A stretch of DNA of 52,090 nt, taken from assembly GCF_026991495.1 (NCBI RefSeq), contig NZ_JALXBJ010000052.1, forward strand, positions 1-52,090. Direction: 5' to 3'. Positions 34,096-43,700 of this stretch are shown in pieces. The stretch comes from Thermococcus sp. Lineage in GTDB: Archaea; Methanobacteriota_B; Thermococci; Thermococcales; Thermococcaceae. A program made the translations under genes and the position numbers. Position 1 is the stretch's first letter; every line of letters starts with the position of its first letter. The notes under the pieces are model-generated. The model worked only from the letters and a program-made list of their open reading frames with translations, was not told the DNA's origin and made no database searches.

Positions 34096-34476
34096 TCAAC
34101 CCATGTTTGCCTCGTGGAGGCGGAACTCCCTAACTTCCGCCCTGATGATCTCGCCCCTCTCAATCCCACTTATCCTCCCGAAGCCGAGGAGCCTTACCTT
34201 CACCCTGCACACTGTGACCTCCCTCTCATCGCTCTCACGCCAGGGGATCCTTGTCTCGATCTCCTTTACTTCCACAGGCTCCGCGAGGAGTCCCTCCGTT
34301 CCGACCCTGACGTCCTCGAAGGGATCGTAGGTGAGGAAGAGCTTGAGGGCTTCGCTGAGGGCCTTTTCAACCCCGATGACGTTCTTGGCACTCCTGAGCT
34401 CTATCGTGCGGTACGGGTTCTTCAGGAGCTCATCGAGAACCCTCCTCGCGACTCCGGCGATAACAACGGCCTCCAT
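34096..34476 (-). CDS. DUF473 family archaeal protein
   Basis: A 126-residue protein without membrane segments. Its pattern (VVIAGVARRVLDELLKNPYRTIELRSAKNV split around the first 30 residues, then TRIPWRESDEREVTVCRVKVRLLGFGRI) and length suit DUF473, a small archaeal family of unknown function. It starts nine bases after the PbaB-like gene stop and is in the same operon. Its stop meets the nucS stop, so the genes are convergent with no spacer. Confidence 0.7.
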   Translation of the reverse strand: MEAVVIAGVARRVLDELLKNPYRTIELRSAKNVIGVEKALSEALKLFLTYDPFEDVRVGTEGLLAEPVEVKEIETRIPWRESDEREVTVCRVKVRLLGFGRISGIERGEIIRAEVREFRLHEANMG

Positions 34477-34485
34477 ACTATCACC

Positions 34486-35214
34486 TCACAGGTAGAGGGT
34501 CTCGTACTGCTGCTGGGCCTTTTTGCGGGCCTTCTCCATCTGCTCGTGCATTCTCCTGAGCTGCTCCTCTATCATCTCGGCCTCCTTCAGCAGGGGCTCC
34601 GTCGAGACTTCTATGCCTATCAGGCGTTTTAGGACTTCAATAACGTTGGCCGCTGCCCTCGGGTCTGGCCTGTCCCCGAAGGTCTCCCCCAAAAGCGCGT
34701 AGGCCTCTAAGCCCTCTTTCTTGGCTTCCCACAGCAGTTTTCCACTCATGCCCATTATTGAGCCGTACTGGAGGAGCTTCGCCCCCGCTTCCTGGAGCTT
34801 TCTGTTGAACTCATCCCTCGTTCCGACCCCCCACACGTCCATCTTTTCCTTGAAAAAGCCGATGCCTATGCCGCCCATCGACACTATCTTTCTCACGCCC
34901 ATCCCCTTAAGGTACCCTACCAGCTCCTTGGCTATCTCGTTGACGAGCGTGGGGGGAACGTAGATGTCCGCGACAGCCACTATGAGGTTGTCCTTTCCAT
35001 AGAACCTCAGGGGCGGGTTCGGCTCCCCTTCGAGAACGGTGCTCATCGGGGGCAGAAAAGGACTCTCAACGTAGCCTATCAGCGTCATGTTGAGCTCCTT
35101 CGCCAGGAAGTTTCCTGCTATATGGCCCACAAGGCCTATTCCCGGATAGCCCTCTATGAGTACCGGGTTCTTTATCTCGGGGAGGACGATCCTCGCCGGT
35201 TTTTCAACCGTCAT
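34486..35214 (-). CDS. PAC2/PbaB-like proteasome assembly chaperone family protein
   Basis: A 242-residue protein of the archaeal PAC2 group. NPVLIEGYPGIGLVGHIAG near residue 16, VADIYVPP, VSMGGIGIGFF and GLEAYALLGETFGDRPDPRAA are typical. The C-terminal 45 residues form a charged coiled coil (LLKEAEMIEEQLRRMHEQM) and the last three residues are LYL, which fits the HbYX (hydrophobic-Tyr-any) motif that docks into the proteasome 20S ring. That agrees with PbaB, which binds the proteasome through its C-terminus. The ATG at 35214 is clear, and DUF473 follows it. Confidence 0.82.
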   Translation of the reverse strand: MTVEKPARIVLPEIKNPVLIEGYPGIGLVGHIAGNFLAKELNMTLIGYVESPFLPPMSTVLEGEPNPPLRFYGKDNLIVAVADIYVPPTLVNEIAKELVGYLKGMGVRKIVSMGGIGIGFFKEKMDVWGVGTRDEFNRKLQEAGAKLLQYGSIMGMSGKLLWEAKKEGLEAYALLGETFGDRPDPRAAANVIEVLKRLIGIEVSTEPLLKEAEMIEEQLRRMHEQMEKARKKAQQQYETLYL

Positions 35215-35269
35215 TGCATCACCCTTAGGATTTTTATTTCCAAAACGTTATTAAACTTTCGGAGTCTGG

Positions 35270-35282
35270 TTTCCACCGGAAA
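35270..35282. promoter_or_regulatory. ORB-like palindrome in the mtnP/PbaB intergenic region
   Basis: TTTCCACCGGAAA differs from the ORB core by one base. It lies between the divergent starts at 35214 and 35330, just before the TATA element CCTTAAATAAC at about 35288-35298. It is 3.2 kb from the origin ORB pair. Confidence 0.45.
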
Positions 35283-35329
35283 GGCAACCCTTAAATAACT
35301 CGGCCCCTATTTTTATCAGGGTGATGACC

Positions 35330-36103
35330 ATGCCGAGGATAGGGATAATAGGCGGCTCCGGTGTCTACGGTGTCTTCGAGCCGAAGGAGGCGGTGAAGGT
35401 TCACACGCCCTACGGGAGACCTTCTTCCCTGGTGGAAATAGGCGAAATAGGGGGCGTTGAGGTTGCATTCATTCCAAGGCACGGGAAGAACCACGAGTTT
35501 CCTCCCCACGAGGTTCCCTACCGTGCGAACATCTGGGCACTCAAAGAGCTCGGCGTCGAGAGGGTTATAGGCGTCACGGCGGTTGGCTCGCTGCGCGAGG
35601 AGTACAAGCCGGGCGACATCGTCATAACCGACCAGTTCATCGACTTCACGAAGAAGAGGGAATACACCTTCTACAACGGGCCTAAGGTGGCCCACGTGAG
35701 CATGGCCGATCCCTTCTGTCCCGAGATGAGGAAGATCTTCTATGAGACCGCCAAGGAGCTCGGCTTCCCGGTTCATGAGAAGGGCACCTACGTCTGCATT
35801 GAAGGCCCGCGCTTCTCAACGAGGGCCGAGAGCTTCATGTTCAGACAGTTCGCCCACATCATCGGCATGACGCTCGTCCCGGAGATAAACCTCGCGCGCG
35901 AGCTTGGTATGTGTTACGCTAACATAGCCACCGTTACCGACTACGACGTCTGGGCCGAGAAGCCCGTCGATGCGCAGGAAGTCCTCAAGGTCATGGCAGA
36001 GAACAACTACAAGGTTCAGGAGCTGCTCAAGAAGGCCATCCCGAGGATTCCCGAGGAGAGGAAGTGTGGCTGCGCCGACGTGCTGAAGAGCATGTTCGTT
36101 TGA
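35330..36103 (+). CDS. mtnP: S-methyl-5'-thioadenosine phosphorylase
   Basis: A 257-residue enzyme that splits methylthioadenosine into adenine and methylthioribose-1-phosphate. [11 protein letters not shown] at the start, [23 protein letters not shown] split over about 45-65, [14 protein letters not shown] and the late [11 protein letters not shown] are family hallmarks. The C-terminal CGC pair is typical of the disulfide-stabilised archaeal enzymes. GTG 35321 and ATG 35324 are also in frame; ATG 35330 is best spaced from GGGTGA. The next gene acts on the same substrate, suggesting coordinated MTA salvage. Confidence 0.95.
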   Translation: MPRIGIIGGSGVYGVFEPKEAVKVHTPYGRPSSLVEIGEIGGVEVAFIPRHGKNHEFPPHEVPYRANIWALKELGVERVIGVTAVGSLREEYKPGDIVITDQFIDFTKKREYTFYNGPKVAHVSMADPFCPEMRKIFYETAKELGFPVHEKGTYVCIEGPRFSTRAESFMFRQFAHIIGMTLVPEINLARELGMCYANIATVTDYDVWAEKPVDAQEVLKVMAENNYKVQELLKKAIPRIPEERKCGCADVLKSMFV

Positions 36104-36164
36104 GCCGATTCTCCCCAACCTTTTTAACTTCCTGAGAAAACACACCCCTTTAAGGGTGGTTGGG

Positions 36165-37439
36165 ATGAGCATTCTCATCAAAAACGGTCACGTTATCTAC
36201 GGGGATGGGCTTGAGGTCGTGAGGGCGGACGTTCTCATAGAGGGGAACAGGATAGTCAAGGTGGCTAAAGGCATAACCGAGGGCGCCGACACCGTTATAG
36301 ACGCGACCGGAAGGGTGGTTTCGCCCGGCTTTGTAAACCTTCACACTCATTCGCCTATGGGCCTTTTCAGGGGTTTGGCGGATGATCTGCCCCTAATGGA
36401 GTGGCTTGAGAAGCACATCTGGCCGAGGGAGGCCAAGCTAACCCGGAAGGACATAAAGGCAGGTGCCTACTTGGGAGCGCTTGAGATGATAAAGGGCGGC
36501 ACCACCACCTTCCTCGACATGTACTTCCACATGGACGCCGTTGCCGAAGCCGTCCTCGACGCTGGCCTCAGGGGCTACCTCGGCTACGGTATGATAGACC
36601 TCGGCGACCCAGAGAAGACGGAGAAGGAGGTGCGGGAAGCGCTCCGGGAGATGGGGGCGATTGAAAGGCTCGGCTCTGACAGGGTTCAATTCGTCTTTGC
36701 CCCCCACGCCCCTTACACCTGCTCCCTGGCCCTTCTCGAGCGGGTGAGGGAGCTTGCGAGCGAGCACGGGAAGCTCATCACCATCCACGTGAGCGAGACG
36801 ATGAGCGAGGTCGGCAGGATAGTCGAGCGCTACGGAAAGAGCCCCGTTGAGCTCCTGGACGGGATAGACTTCTGGGGTAGAGACGTTATAATAGCCCACG
36901 GCGTCTGGCTCGACAGCAGGGACGTTCAGATACTCGCGAGGCACGGCGTTAGCGTTGCCCACAACCCCGGTTCCAACATGAAGCTCGCCAGCGGGGTCAT
37001 GCCCCTCGGGAAGCTCCTCAACGCCGGGATAAACGTTGGACTCGGCACCGACGGGGCCGCGAGCAACAACAACCTCGACATGCTCGAGGAGATGAAGTTA
37101 GCGGCCCTGCTCCACAAGGTCAACAACCTCGACCCCACTATAGCAGACGCCGAGACGGTTTTCAGAATGGCCACGGTAAACGGCGCTAAGGCGCTGCGCC
37201 TCAGAGCTGGAGTGATAAAGGAGGGTTACTTAGCGGATCTTGCTATAATAGACTTCAACAGCCCCCACCTGCGGCCTGTGAACAACGTGGTGAGCCACCT
37301 CGTCTACTCCGCAAACGGAAACGACGTTGAGAGCACGATAGTGGCCGGTGAAATCCTTATGCTCGATCGGGAGGTTCTGACGCTCGACGAGGAAAAGGTG
37401 CTCTCGAGGGCGGAGAAAACTGCAGAATCCCTCTCATGA
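36165..37439 (+). CDS. MTA/SAH (5'-deoxyadenosine) deaminase, amidohydrolase family
   Basis: A 424-residue cytosolic metal-dependent deaminase. The HxH metal pair is His60/His62 in NLHTHSP, with ITIHVSE, IIAHGVWL and GLGTDGAASNNN as the other metal and catalytic segments. This is the profile of methylthioadenosine/S-adenosylhomocysteine deaminases, which convert the adenine ring to hypoxanthine. Its place right after MTA phosphorylase supports a role in MTA, SAH or 5'-deoxyadenosine recycling; substrate choice cannot be fixed by sequence alone. ATG 36165 follows GGTGG by five bases; a GTG at 36156 is less likely. A TATA-like TTTTTAAC at about 36121-36128 may give it its own promoter. Confidence 0.9.
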   Translation: MSILIKNGHVIYGDGLEVVRADVLIEGNRIVKVAKGITEGADTVIDATGRVVSPGFVNLHTHSPMGLFRGLADDLPLMEWLEKHIWPREAKLTRKDIKAGAYLGALEMIKGGTTTFLDMYFHMDAVAEAVLDAGLRGYLGYGMIDLGDPEKTEKEVREALREMGAIERLGSDRVQFVFAPHAPYTCSLALLERVRELASEHGKLITIHVSETMSEVGRIVERYGKSPVELLDGIDFWGRDVIIAHGVWLDSRDVQILARHGVSVAHNPGSNMKLASGVMPLGKLLNAGINVGLGTDGAASNNNLDMLEEMKLAALLHKVNNLDPTIADAETVFRMATVNGAKALRLRAGVIKEGYLADLAIIDFNSPHLRPVNNVVSHLVYSANGNDVESTIVAGEILMLDREVLTLDEEKVLSRAEKTAESLS

Positions 37440-37448
37440 CCTGCTGGC

Positions 37449-37745
37449 TCAGCCCCCGAAGTACTCCTGAACGAGTTCCTTTGCGGGGGGTTTGTAGAGC
37501 TCTATGACCTCTATCTTTTCGATGACGTTCCCCTCTCGAACCTTGAGCCTCACCTTCCCCCCGTAAACCTGAAGGTCATCGAGCATGCCGTAAATGGCAT
37601 CTTCAGCCTCCAAAGGGGTTTTAAACTTCATTATGTACTCCTCCCCCTCGGAGAGGATGAGTTTGATCCAGTACTCGTTTTTCCTCTTGAAAGGCCTCGT
37701 GATCTTCGGCTTGAAGTTGTCAACGATGATCTCCACAGATGCCAC
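37449..37745 (-). CDS. small conserved-type protein of unknown function
   Basis: A 98-residue alpha/beta protein without Cys clusters or membrane segments, rich in charged residues (RPFKRKNEYWIKLILSEG, VRLKVREGNVIEKIEV). I do not recognise the family. Coding bias is like that of the neighbours and the ATG at 37745 lies after a GGGGTGGC-type ribosome site, which supports a real gene. It converges with the deaminase gene, ten bases apart. Confidence 0.65.
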   Translation of the reverse strand: MASVEIIVDNFKPKITRPFKRKNEYWIKLILSEGEEYIMKFKTPLEAEDAIYGMLDDLQVYGGKVRLKVREGNVIEKIEVIELYKPPAKELVQEYFGG

Positions 37746-37791
37746 CCCCGCTTCGATACCGAACCCTCTATCCGCTTTCCTCCTTAAATTT

Positions 37792-38685
37792 TTAAGGGTT
37801 TTTGCCGAAGGGCAGTTCCATACCCAGCCTCTCGGCCTCCTTCACTATCCCCTCAATCGGGAGGATTGCGCTCCTCGCCCCGACCTTCTGAACCGTCAGG
37901 TAAGCGAGCAGCATCCCGAGCTTTGCCGCGTCAACCGGCGACCAGCCCTTCAGGATGCCGTATATGAAGCCCGCGTCGAAGGAATCGCCCGCCCCCGTGG
38001 AGTCTATGACCTCGGCGCTCAGGCCCCTGACCTCAAAGGTGTCACCATTCTCATCTCTCAGAACCGCCCCACCCCCGTTCAGGGTCACAACGACGTTTTT
38101 GGCCGCCGAAAGGCTCAGGTCGAGGCTTCCAAACTTCCGCCTGTACTCGTCCTCGTTCATCATCAGGTAGTCAACCTTTCCCTCAACATCCCTTGGTATA
38201 GGCATCTCCCCTATGTCAACCGATACGGTAATGTCCTTCTCAGCCGCGAACTTCACAACCATTTCTATTATCTCCGCTGGGTTTGAGGAGAGGTGAACGT
38301 GCCTGGTTCTGGAGAGGTACCCGAAGTCGAGCTCCTTCCTCAAGTTCGCACCCGGGTACTTCACTATCCTCTTGTCCTCGCCCCTGACCATTATGACCGC
38401 CAGGCCCGAGGGCTCCTCTACAACCCTGATTCCTGAAACATCGGTGCCTATGTCCCTGAAATACCTGATGTGGGCTTTTCCGATGTCATCATTTCCAACG
38501 GCCCCGATAAAGCCTGTCCTCAGCCCCATGTGGGCCAGCCAGCTTATCGTGTTGCCGGCAGCGCCTCCGAGCCCGAAGGAAGCTCCCTTAGCGTTCACCT
38601 TCTCATGGAACTCTGGAAAGTGATCAACGGTCAGTATAATGTCGTAGTTAAGGTTTCCTATCCCCACCACGTCGAACATGCCCAT
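37792..38685 (-). CDS. PfkB family carbohydrate/nucleoside kinase
   Basis: A 297-residue ribokinase-fold kinase. The N-terminal [18 protein letters not shown] and [16 protein letters not shown] match PfkB signature 1, and [15 protein letters not shown] (catalytic Asp234) matches signature 2. Substrates in Thermococcales members include ribose-1-phosphate, cytidine and myo-inositol; the sequence does not settle which. Two starts (MGM) are possible, at 38685 or 38679, after GGGGCG. The promoter faces that of the ATP synthase operon. Confidence 0.87.
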   Translation of the reverse strand: MGMFDVVGIGNLNYDIILTVDHFPEFHEKVNAKGASFGLGGAAGNTISWLAHMGLRTGFIGAVGNDDIGKAHIRYFRDIGTDVSGIRVVEEPSGLAVIMVRGEDKRIVKYPGANLRKELDFGYLSRTRHVHLSSNPAEIIEMVVKFAAEKDITVSVDIGEMPIPRDVEGKVDYLMMNEDEYRRKFGSLDLSLSAAKNVVVTLNGGGAVLRDENGDTFEVRGLSAEVIDSTGAGDSFDAGFIYGILKGWSPVDAAKLGMLLAYLTVQKVGARSAILPIEGIVKEAERLGMELPFGKNP

Positions 38686-38706
38686 CGCCCCAGTTCATTA
38701 CCCGCG

Positions 38707-38762
38707 GCTTTTTATAACCCTATCCTTTCCGGCCCCGAGCACCAGACCATAAATTATTTAAG
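38707..38762. promoter_or_regulatory. divergent promoters, PfkB kinase and ATP synthase operon
   Basis: GGCTTTTTATAACCC on the plus strand (38706-38720) reads as a TATA box for the minus-strand kinase, about 25 bases from its start. ATAAATTATTTAAG (38750-38763) is the TATA element for the ATP synthase operon, about 55-65 bases before atpH. Confidence 0.55.
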
Positions 38763-38818
38763 GGGGATTAGGTTAGCCAAAGCGGAAGCCGCTGTTTTAA
38801 TATCATGGGGGGCCTGTA

Positions 38819-39130
38819 ATGGAGGAGGTCATCAAGCGCATTGTTGACGCCGAGAGGGCGGCAGAGGAGCGCATTGAAAACGCGAAGAAAGAGGCCAAGA
38901 GGATAGTAGAGGAGGCCAGGGCTAAAGCCAAGGAAATCGAGGAGGACATAGTTTCAAAGGCGGAGAAGGAAGCAGGGGAGCTCGTTGAGAAGGCCAAGGC
39001 CGAGGGCGAGGAGGAAGCTGAGAAGATCCGCGAGGAGGGGGACCGCGAGATTGAGGAGATGAAGCTCCGCGCGACCCAGAACTTTGAGGATGCCGTCTCC
39101 GTTGCCGTAAAGCTCGTGAGAGGGAGCTGA
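38819..39130 (+). CDS. atpH: A/V-type ATP synthase subunit H
   Basis: A 103-residue coiled-coil protein, nearly all Glu, Lys, Ala and Arg (repeats such as EARAKAKEIEEDI and EKAKAEGEEEAEKIREEG). It pairs with subunit E to form the peripheral stalk that holds the catalytic head against subunit I. It is first in the operon in the usual Thermococcales order. The ATG at 38819 follows GGGGGG; atpI begins one base after its stop. Confidence 0.9.
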   Translation: MEEVIKRIVDAERAAEERIENAKKEAKRIVEEARAKAKEIEEDIVSKAEKEAGELVEKAKAEGEEEAEKIREEGDREIEEMKLRATQNFEDAVSVAVKLVRGS

Positions 39131-39131
39131 G

Positions 39132-41156
39132 ATGTTCCGGCCCACGCCGATGCTGAAGCTTGAGATGATAACCCTCGAACGCTACCGGGACAGCGTTCTC
39201 ACCTACCTCCATGAGATGGGCGCGGTTGAGGTGAGGGAGGTCCAGGTGAAGGAGGCCCAGAGGGATGCGCCAAACGAGTTCTACCGGAAGGCCGCTTCGT
39301 ACAGTATAATCATGTCCAGGATGGCCGATTTCCTCAGGCTTCACCTTCCCGCCAAGAAGGGGGGCATCAGGGAGTTTATATTCCCGCCCGAGCGAAAGAA
39401 GCGTCGGTACGTTTACCAGGGTATAGAAAAGCTCATCGATGACGTTGAGGCGTTCCTCTCCGAAGTGGAGCCGGAGATAAGGGAGGTGGAGGGCGAGATA
39501 AACTCCCTCAACACGGAAATGGAGAGGATACGCTCCGAGATAGCGGCCCTTGAGCTCCTCTCCGAGTTCGACGTTGACGTCTCCTATCTGAGGCACTCGG
39601 GCATTGCCCAGGTTCTCGTCGGGAAGGTCGAGAAGATCCGCTACGGTTCCCTGGAGAGGGAGCTGCTTGAGGCCTTAGGGGGAAGGGTGGTCCTCGTCCC
39701 GAAGGAGAGGGGGGACACTGTTGTACTCGCGGTTGTTCTCCTCACCTCGGACTACGAGAGGGCGAACCCAGTCCTCGCGAAGCATTCCTTTGAGAGGATA
39801 GAGATACCCGAGGGCGAGGGAAGGCCCTACGAGCTCGTTCGCACCTATCAGAACCTCCTCGGAAGGAAGGAGCGGGAGCTTGAGGACGCCTACGGAAGGG
39901 CCGCTGAGATAGCCAGTGAGCGCTACGATGACCTGAGGTTCTACCTTGAACTCGTTGAGAACGAGAGGAACAAGGCCAGCGCCTTAAACATGCTCGCGAG
40001 GACCAACATGACATTTGCCCTCACCGGCTGGCTTCCGGAGGGCGAGGCGAAAAAAGTGGAGGAGGGAGTGAGGAAGCTTACCGACGGCATCGTCTACCTC
40101 AGGTTCAGCCGGCCGAGTGAGGAAGAGCTCGACGAGATACCAATAAAGCTCAACAACCCTGGATGGGCCAGGCCCTTTGAGATGCTCACCGAAATGTACG
40201 GCTTTCCCAAGTACAACGAGTTCGACCCGACGCCTATAATAGCGTTCACCTACTCCTTCTTCTTCGGCTTTATGCTCACCGACTTCTTCTACGGCATGAT
40301 AGTGGGCATCGTCGCGGCCTTGCTCGTCAAAGGACACAAGAAGTTCAACGACGGGACGTACCGCTTCGCCTACACGCTCCTCTGGAGCTCCCTCTTTACC
40401 ATGACAATGGGGGCCCTCTTCGGGAGCTATTTCGGAAACGCCCTCGACGTCGTGGGCCAGTACCTCACCGGAAATCCCAACTTCGGGATGTGGCGCATAA
40501 CAGACCCGCTCAGGGATCCGATGTTCGTCCTCATCCTCGCCCTCGCCATAGGTCTCGCCCACCTATTCGTCGGCTATACGATAGGCTTCATAGTTAAATG
40601 GAAGAACGGCGAAAGAAAAGGGGCTCTCTTTGATCAGCTTTCTTGGATGCTCGTCATACTCGGCATAGTGCTCTTTGCCACCGGAAAAGGCGTCCCGGCC
40701 TTCGTGGAGTCTGCCGAGGTGCTCTTCGGAATCGGGCTTACGCTCTTCGCCATAGGCGAAGTGGTGAGCAACGGGGGCCTCGCGGCGCTTCTCATTATCT
40801 CGGACTTCTTCGGCTTCGTTGGAACGTGGCTCAGCTACGCCCGCCTTATGGCCCTCGCACTCGCTACCAGCGGGATAGCGATGGTCGTAAACGTCCTCGT
40901 TCAGATGATATGGGGCATCAAGTTCCTCTACATAGGCCCGATAACAGGTGTGATTTTGTTCTTCGGCGGTCAGTTCTTCTCGACCGCTATAAACGCCCTC
41001 GGGGCGTTCGTTCACTCTCTCCGTCTTCAGTACGTGGAGTTCTTCGGCACCTTCTACTCCGGGGATGGCCGGCCCTTTACCCCGTTCATGTCCCGGAGGG
41101 AAGTGTCGGAGGTTGTTGTTGAGTCCAGCAGAAAAAATGACTCTGGAGGTGTTTGA
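39132..41156 (+). CDS. atpI: A/V-type ATP synthase subunit I (a-type stator)
   Basis: A 674-residue two-part protein. Residues 1-350 form the cytoplasmic arm with long helices, and the C-terminal half holds about eight membrane helices that form the ion half-channels. TWLSYARLMALALATSG carries the conserved Arg that faces the rotor ring. The length is normal for archaeal subunit I. The ATG at 39132 lies just after the atpH stop. Confidence 0.95.
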   Translation: MFRPTPMLKLEMITLERYRDSVLTYLHEMGAVEVREVQVKEAQRDAPNEFYRKAASYSIIMSRMADFLRLHLPAKKGGIREFIFPPERKKRRYVYQGIEKLIDDVEAFLSEVEPEIREVEGEINSLNTEMERIRSEIAALELLSEFDVDVSYLRHSGIAQVLVGKVEKIRYGSLERELLEALGGRVVLVPKERGDTVVLAVVLLTSDYERANPVLAKHSFERIEIPEGEGRPYELVRTYQNLLGRKERELEDAYGRAAEIASERYDDLRFYLELVENERNKASALNMLARTNMTFALTGWLPEGEAKKVEEGVRKLTDGIVYLRFSRPSEEELDEIPIKLNNPGWARPFEMLTEMYGFPKYNEFDPTPIIAFTYSFFFGFMLTDFFYGMIVGIVAALLVKGHKKFNDGTYRFAYTLLWSSLFTMTMGALFGSYFGNALDVVGQYLTGNPNFGMWRITDPLRDPMFVLILALAIGLAHLFVGYTIGFIVKWKNGERKGALFDQLSWMLVILGIVLFATGKGVPAFVESAEVLFGIGLTLFAIGEVVSNGGLAALLIISDFFGFVGTWLSYARLMALALATSGIAMVVNVLVQMIWGIKFLYIGPITGVILFFGGQFFSTAINALGAFVHSLRLQYVEFFGTFYSGDGRPFTPFMSRREVSEVVVESSRKNDSGGV

Positions 41157-41645
<489 letters not shown>

Positions 41646-41682
41646 GCCCGTTTGCTTTTCCCAGCCACTGGGGGAGTTAGAG

Positions 41683-42276
41683 ATGGAAGGGGCGGAGCTC
41701 ATAATCCAGGAGATAAACAGGGAGGCGGAGCAGAAGATACAGTACCTCCTCGAAGAGGCCAGGAAAAACGCCCGAAGCCTTGAGGAGGAGGCCAGAAAGA
41801 GGGGTCAGTCGAGGGCCGAGTGGATACTCCGGAAGGCGAAGACCCAGGCGGAGATAGAGAAGCAGCGCATAGTAGCCAGCGCCAAACTTGAGGTCAGGAA
41901 GAAGAAGCTCGCCGTTCAGGAGGAGCTCATAGGTGAGGTGATGAAGGCCGTTAAGGAGCGGCTCTCGGGCCTTTCGGATGAGGACTACTTCGAGACCCTC
42001 CTCGGCCTCACAAAAGAGGCCGTTGGCGAACTCGGCGTTCAGCGGGTCGTCGTGAGGTCGAATGGAAGGGGGCTTGAGCTCATCTCCAAGCGGCTGGAGG
42101 AGTTCAGCAGGGCCGTCGGTGCCGAGATTGCCCTTGGAGAGCCCATCGAGACCATTGGCGGTGTCGTCGTCAGCGACGTAGAGGGCGTCGTCCGGGTTGA
42201 CAACACCTTCGAGGCGAGGATGGAGAGGCTCGGCAACGAACTCAGGGCGGAGATCGCTAGGGCTCTCTTCGGGTGA
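41683..42276 (+). CDS. atpE: A/V-type ATP synthase subunit E
   Basis: A 197-residue peripheral-stalk subunit. The first 100 residues are a long charged helix (AEQKIQYLLEEARKNARSLE), and the rest is a globular head that binds the A3B3 ring (VVSDVEGVVRVDNTFEAR). The open frame reaches 41635, but the ATG at 41683 follows GGGGGAG and gives the standard start. Subunits H and E form the stalk pair. Confidence 0.93.
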   Translation: MEGAELIIQEINREAEQKIQYLLEEARKNARSLEEEARKRGQSRAEWILRKAKTQAEIEKQRIVASAKLEVRKKKLAVQEELIGEVMKAVKERLSGLSDEDYFETLLGLTKEAVGELGVQRVVVRSNGRGLELISKRLEEFSRAVGAEIALGEPIETIGGVVVSDVEGVVRVDNTFEARMERLGNELRAEIARALFG

Positions 42277-42282
42277 GGCTCA

Positions 42283-43389
42283 ATGCTCTCGGACACAACG
42301 CTAACCGCGATACTCGACACGACCCTCGGGGTCGTATTCACGTGGCTCGGCTGGAAGACCTACAAGATCCTCTGGAAGTACACCCCCTACTCCTATCCGA
42401 ACGCGAGGATAAACGCGATGGAGGCCAAGCTTTTGAGCGAACAGCGGCTTGGAGAGCTCGCCGAATCCAGGACGCTCCAGAACCTCATCGTCAACCTTGA
42501 GGACACCGACTACAAGAACTTCATGGGCAGTGCTACGACCGTTGATGAGCTGGAGAGGGCTCTTGAGAGGTCTCTTGCCTCCACGTACTTACTGATGGAG
42601 GACATCCTTCCGGACAGGGTCTCCGGCTTTTTCAGGCTGCTCCTCGAGGAGTGGGACGTCAGAAACATAGCGAGCGTCGTCAAGGCAAAGAAGAGGGGAG
42701 AGCCTGCGGTTGACTACGTGCTCGAGATCGGCACCATCGTCCCGAGGGTCAGGGCCATGGCGGAGGCGAAGACCATGGAGGAGATCCTCGTCATCCTCGA
42801 GGGCACCCCGTACGAGGAGCCCTACCAGAAGCTTCTACTCGACGAGATAAGCCTCACTGAGTTTGAAACCTGGCTTTACAGGATCTACTACTCCAAGCTC
42901 CTTGATTACGCCCTGTCAAGGAAGGATGAGGAGGAGAGGCTTATCCTCGGGGAGTTTGTGAGGACGAAGATCGACATTACGAACATCATAACCCTCCTCA
43001 GGGGCAAGGCCGCCGGGCTTCCGGGCGAGGAGATAAGGAAGAGCCTAGTGCCCGGGGGAACGCTCAAACTCGACTCCGCGCTCAACGTGGAGGACTTAGG
43101 AATGGCGCTGGCCGAGCTCGATTCAACGAAGTACGGCCCGGTTATACGATCCGTGAGGGAGGAGGCCGAGAAGGACGTCTCAGCGGTTAGGGACGCGCTT
43201 GAGGACTACCTGCTCCAGAGGGTTGGGGAGCTCACCAAGTTCTACCCCCTGAGCATTGCCACGGCGCTTTCATATATCCTCAGGAAGGAGAGGGAGATGA
43301 GGAGACTCAGGGCGCTTATCAGACTCGTGGCCAGCGGGTTCAGCCCCGAGAGGATCAAGGCGATAATCGGAGGGGGGCTTGCCCCATGA
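42283..43389 (+). CDS. atpC: A/V-type ATP synthase subunit C
   Basis: A 368-residue all-helical subunit, three-lobed in the known structures, that joins the central stalk to the rotor ring. Conserved helical segments such as [19 protein letters not shown] [15 protein letters not shown] and [17 protein letters not shown] are present. The ATG at 42283 follows GGTGAGG closely. Its stop overlaps the atpF start (ATGA). Confidence 0.93.
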   Translation: MLSDTTLTAILDTTLGVVFTWLGWKTYKILWKYTPYSYPNARINAMEAKLLSEQRLGELAESRTLQNLIVNLEDTDYKNFMGSATTVDELERALERSLASTYLLMEDILPDRVSGFFRLLLEEWDVRNIASVVKAKKRGEPAVDYVLEIGTIVPRVRAMAEAKTMEEILVILEGTPYEEPYQKLLLDEISLTEFETWLYRIYYSKLLDYALSRKDEEERLILGEFVRTKIDITNIITLLRGKAAGLPGEEIRKSLVPGGTLKLDSALNVEDLGMALAELDSTKYGPVIRSVREEAEKDVSAVRDALEDYLLQRVGELTKFYPLSIATALSYILRKEREMRRLRALIRLVASGFSPERIKAIIGGGLAP

Positions 43390-43694
43390 AGGTGGCCGTT
43401 TTGGGTGATCCGGACACCGCGCTCGGCTTTAAGCTTGCGGGGGCTCATGAGGTTTATTCCTTTGGGGACGGCCCCCTTGAGATAGAAAGGCTGAGGAACA
43501 AGCTGGGGGAGCTCATCGAGGCAGGCGACGTTGGGATAATCCTCATAACCGAGCCCCTCGCCCAGAAGATTGAGATGCCCGATGTCAAGTTTCCGATCAT
43601 CCTTCAGGTGCCGGACAAATCCGGCTCCAGGTTCGGAGAGGCCCAGCTAAGGGAGATAGTTAGGAGGGCAATAGGTGTGGAGTTGAAGAGGTGA
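43386..43694 (+). CDS. atpF: A/V-type ATP synthase subunit F
   Basis: A 102-residue Rossmann-like protein of the central stalk. It starts [19 protein letters not shown], and [14 protein letters not shown] with [12 protein letters not shown] fits the family. It regulates rotation together with subunit D. It overlaps atpC by four bases. Confidence 0.93.
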   Translation: MKVAVLGDPDTALGFKLAGAHEVYSFGDGPLEIERLRNKLGELIEAGDVGIILITEPLAQKIEMPDVKFPIILQVPDKSGSRFGEAQLREIVRRAIGVELKR

Positions 43695-43700
43695 ATGAAG

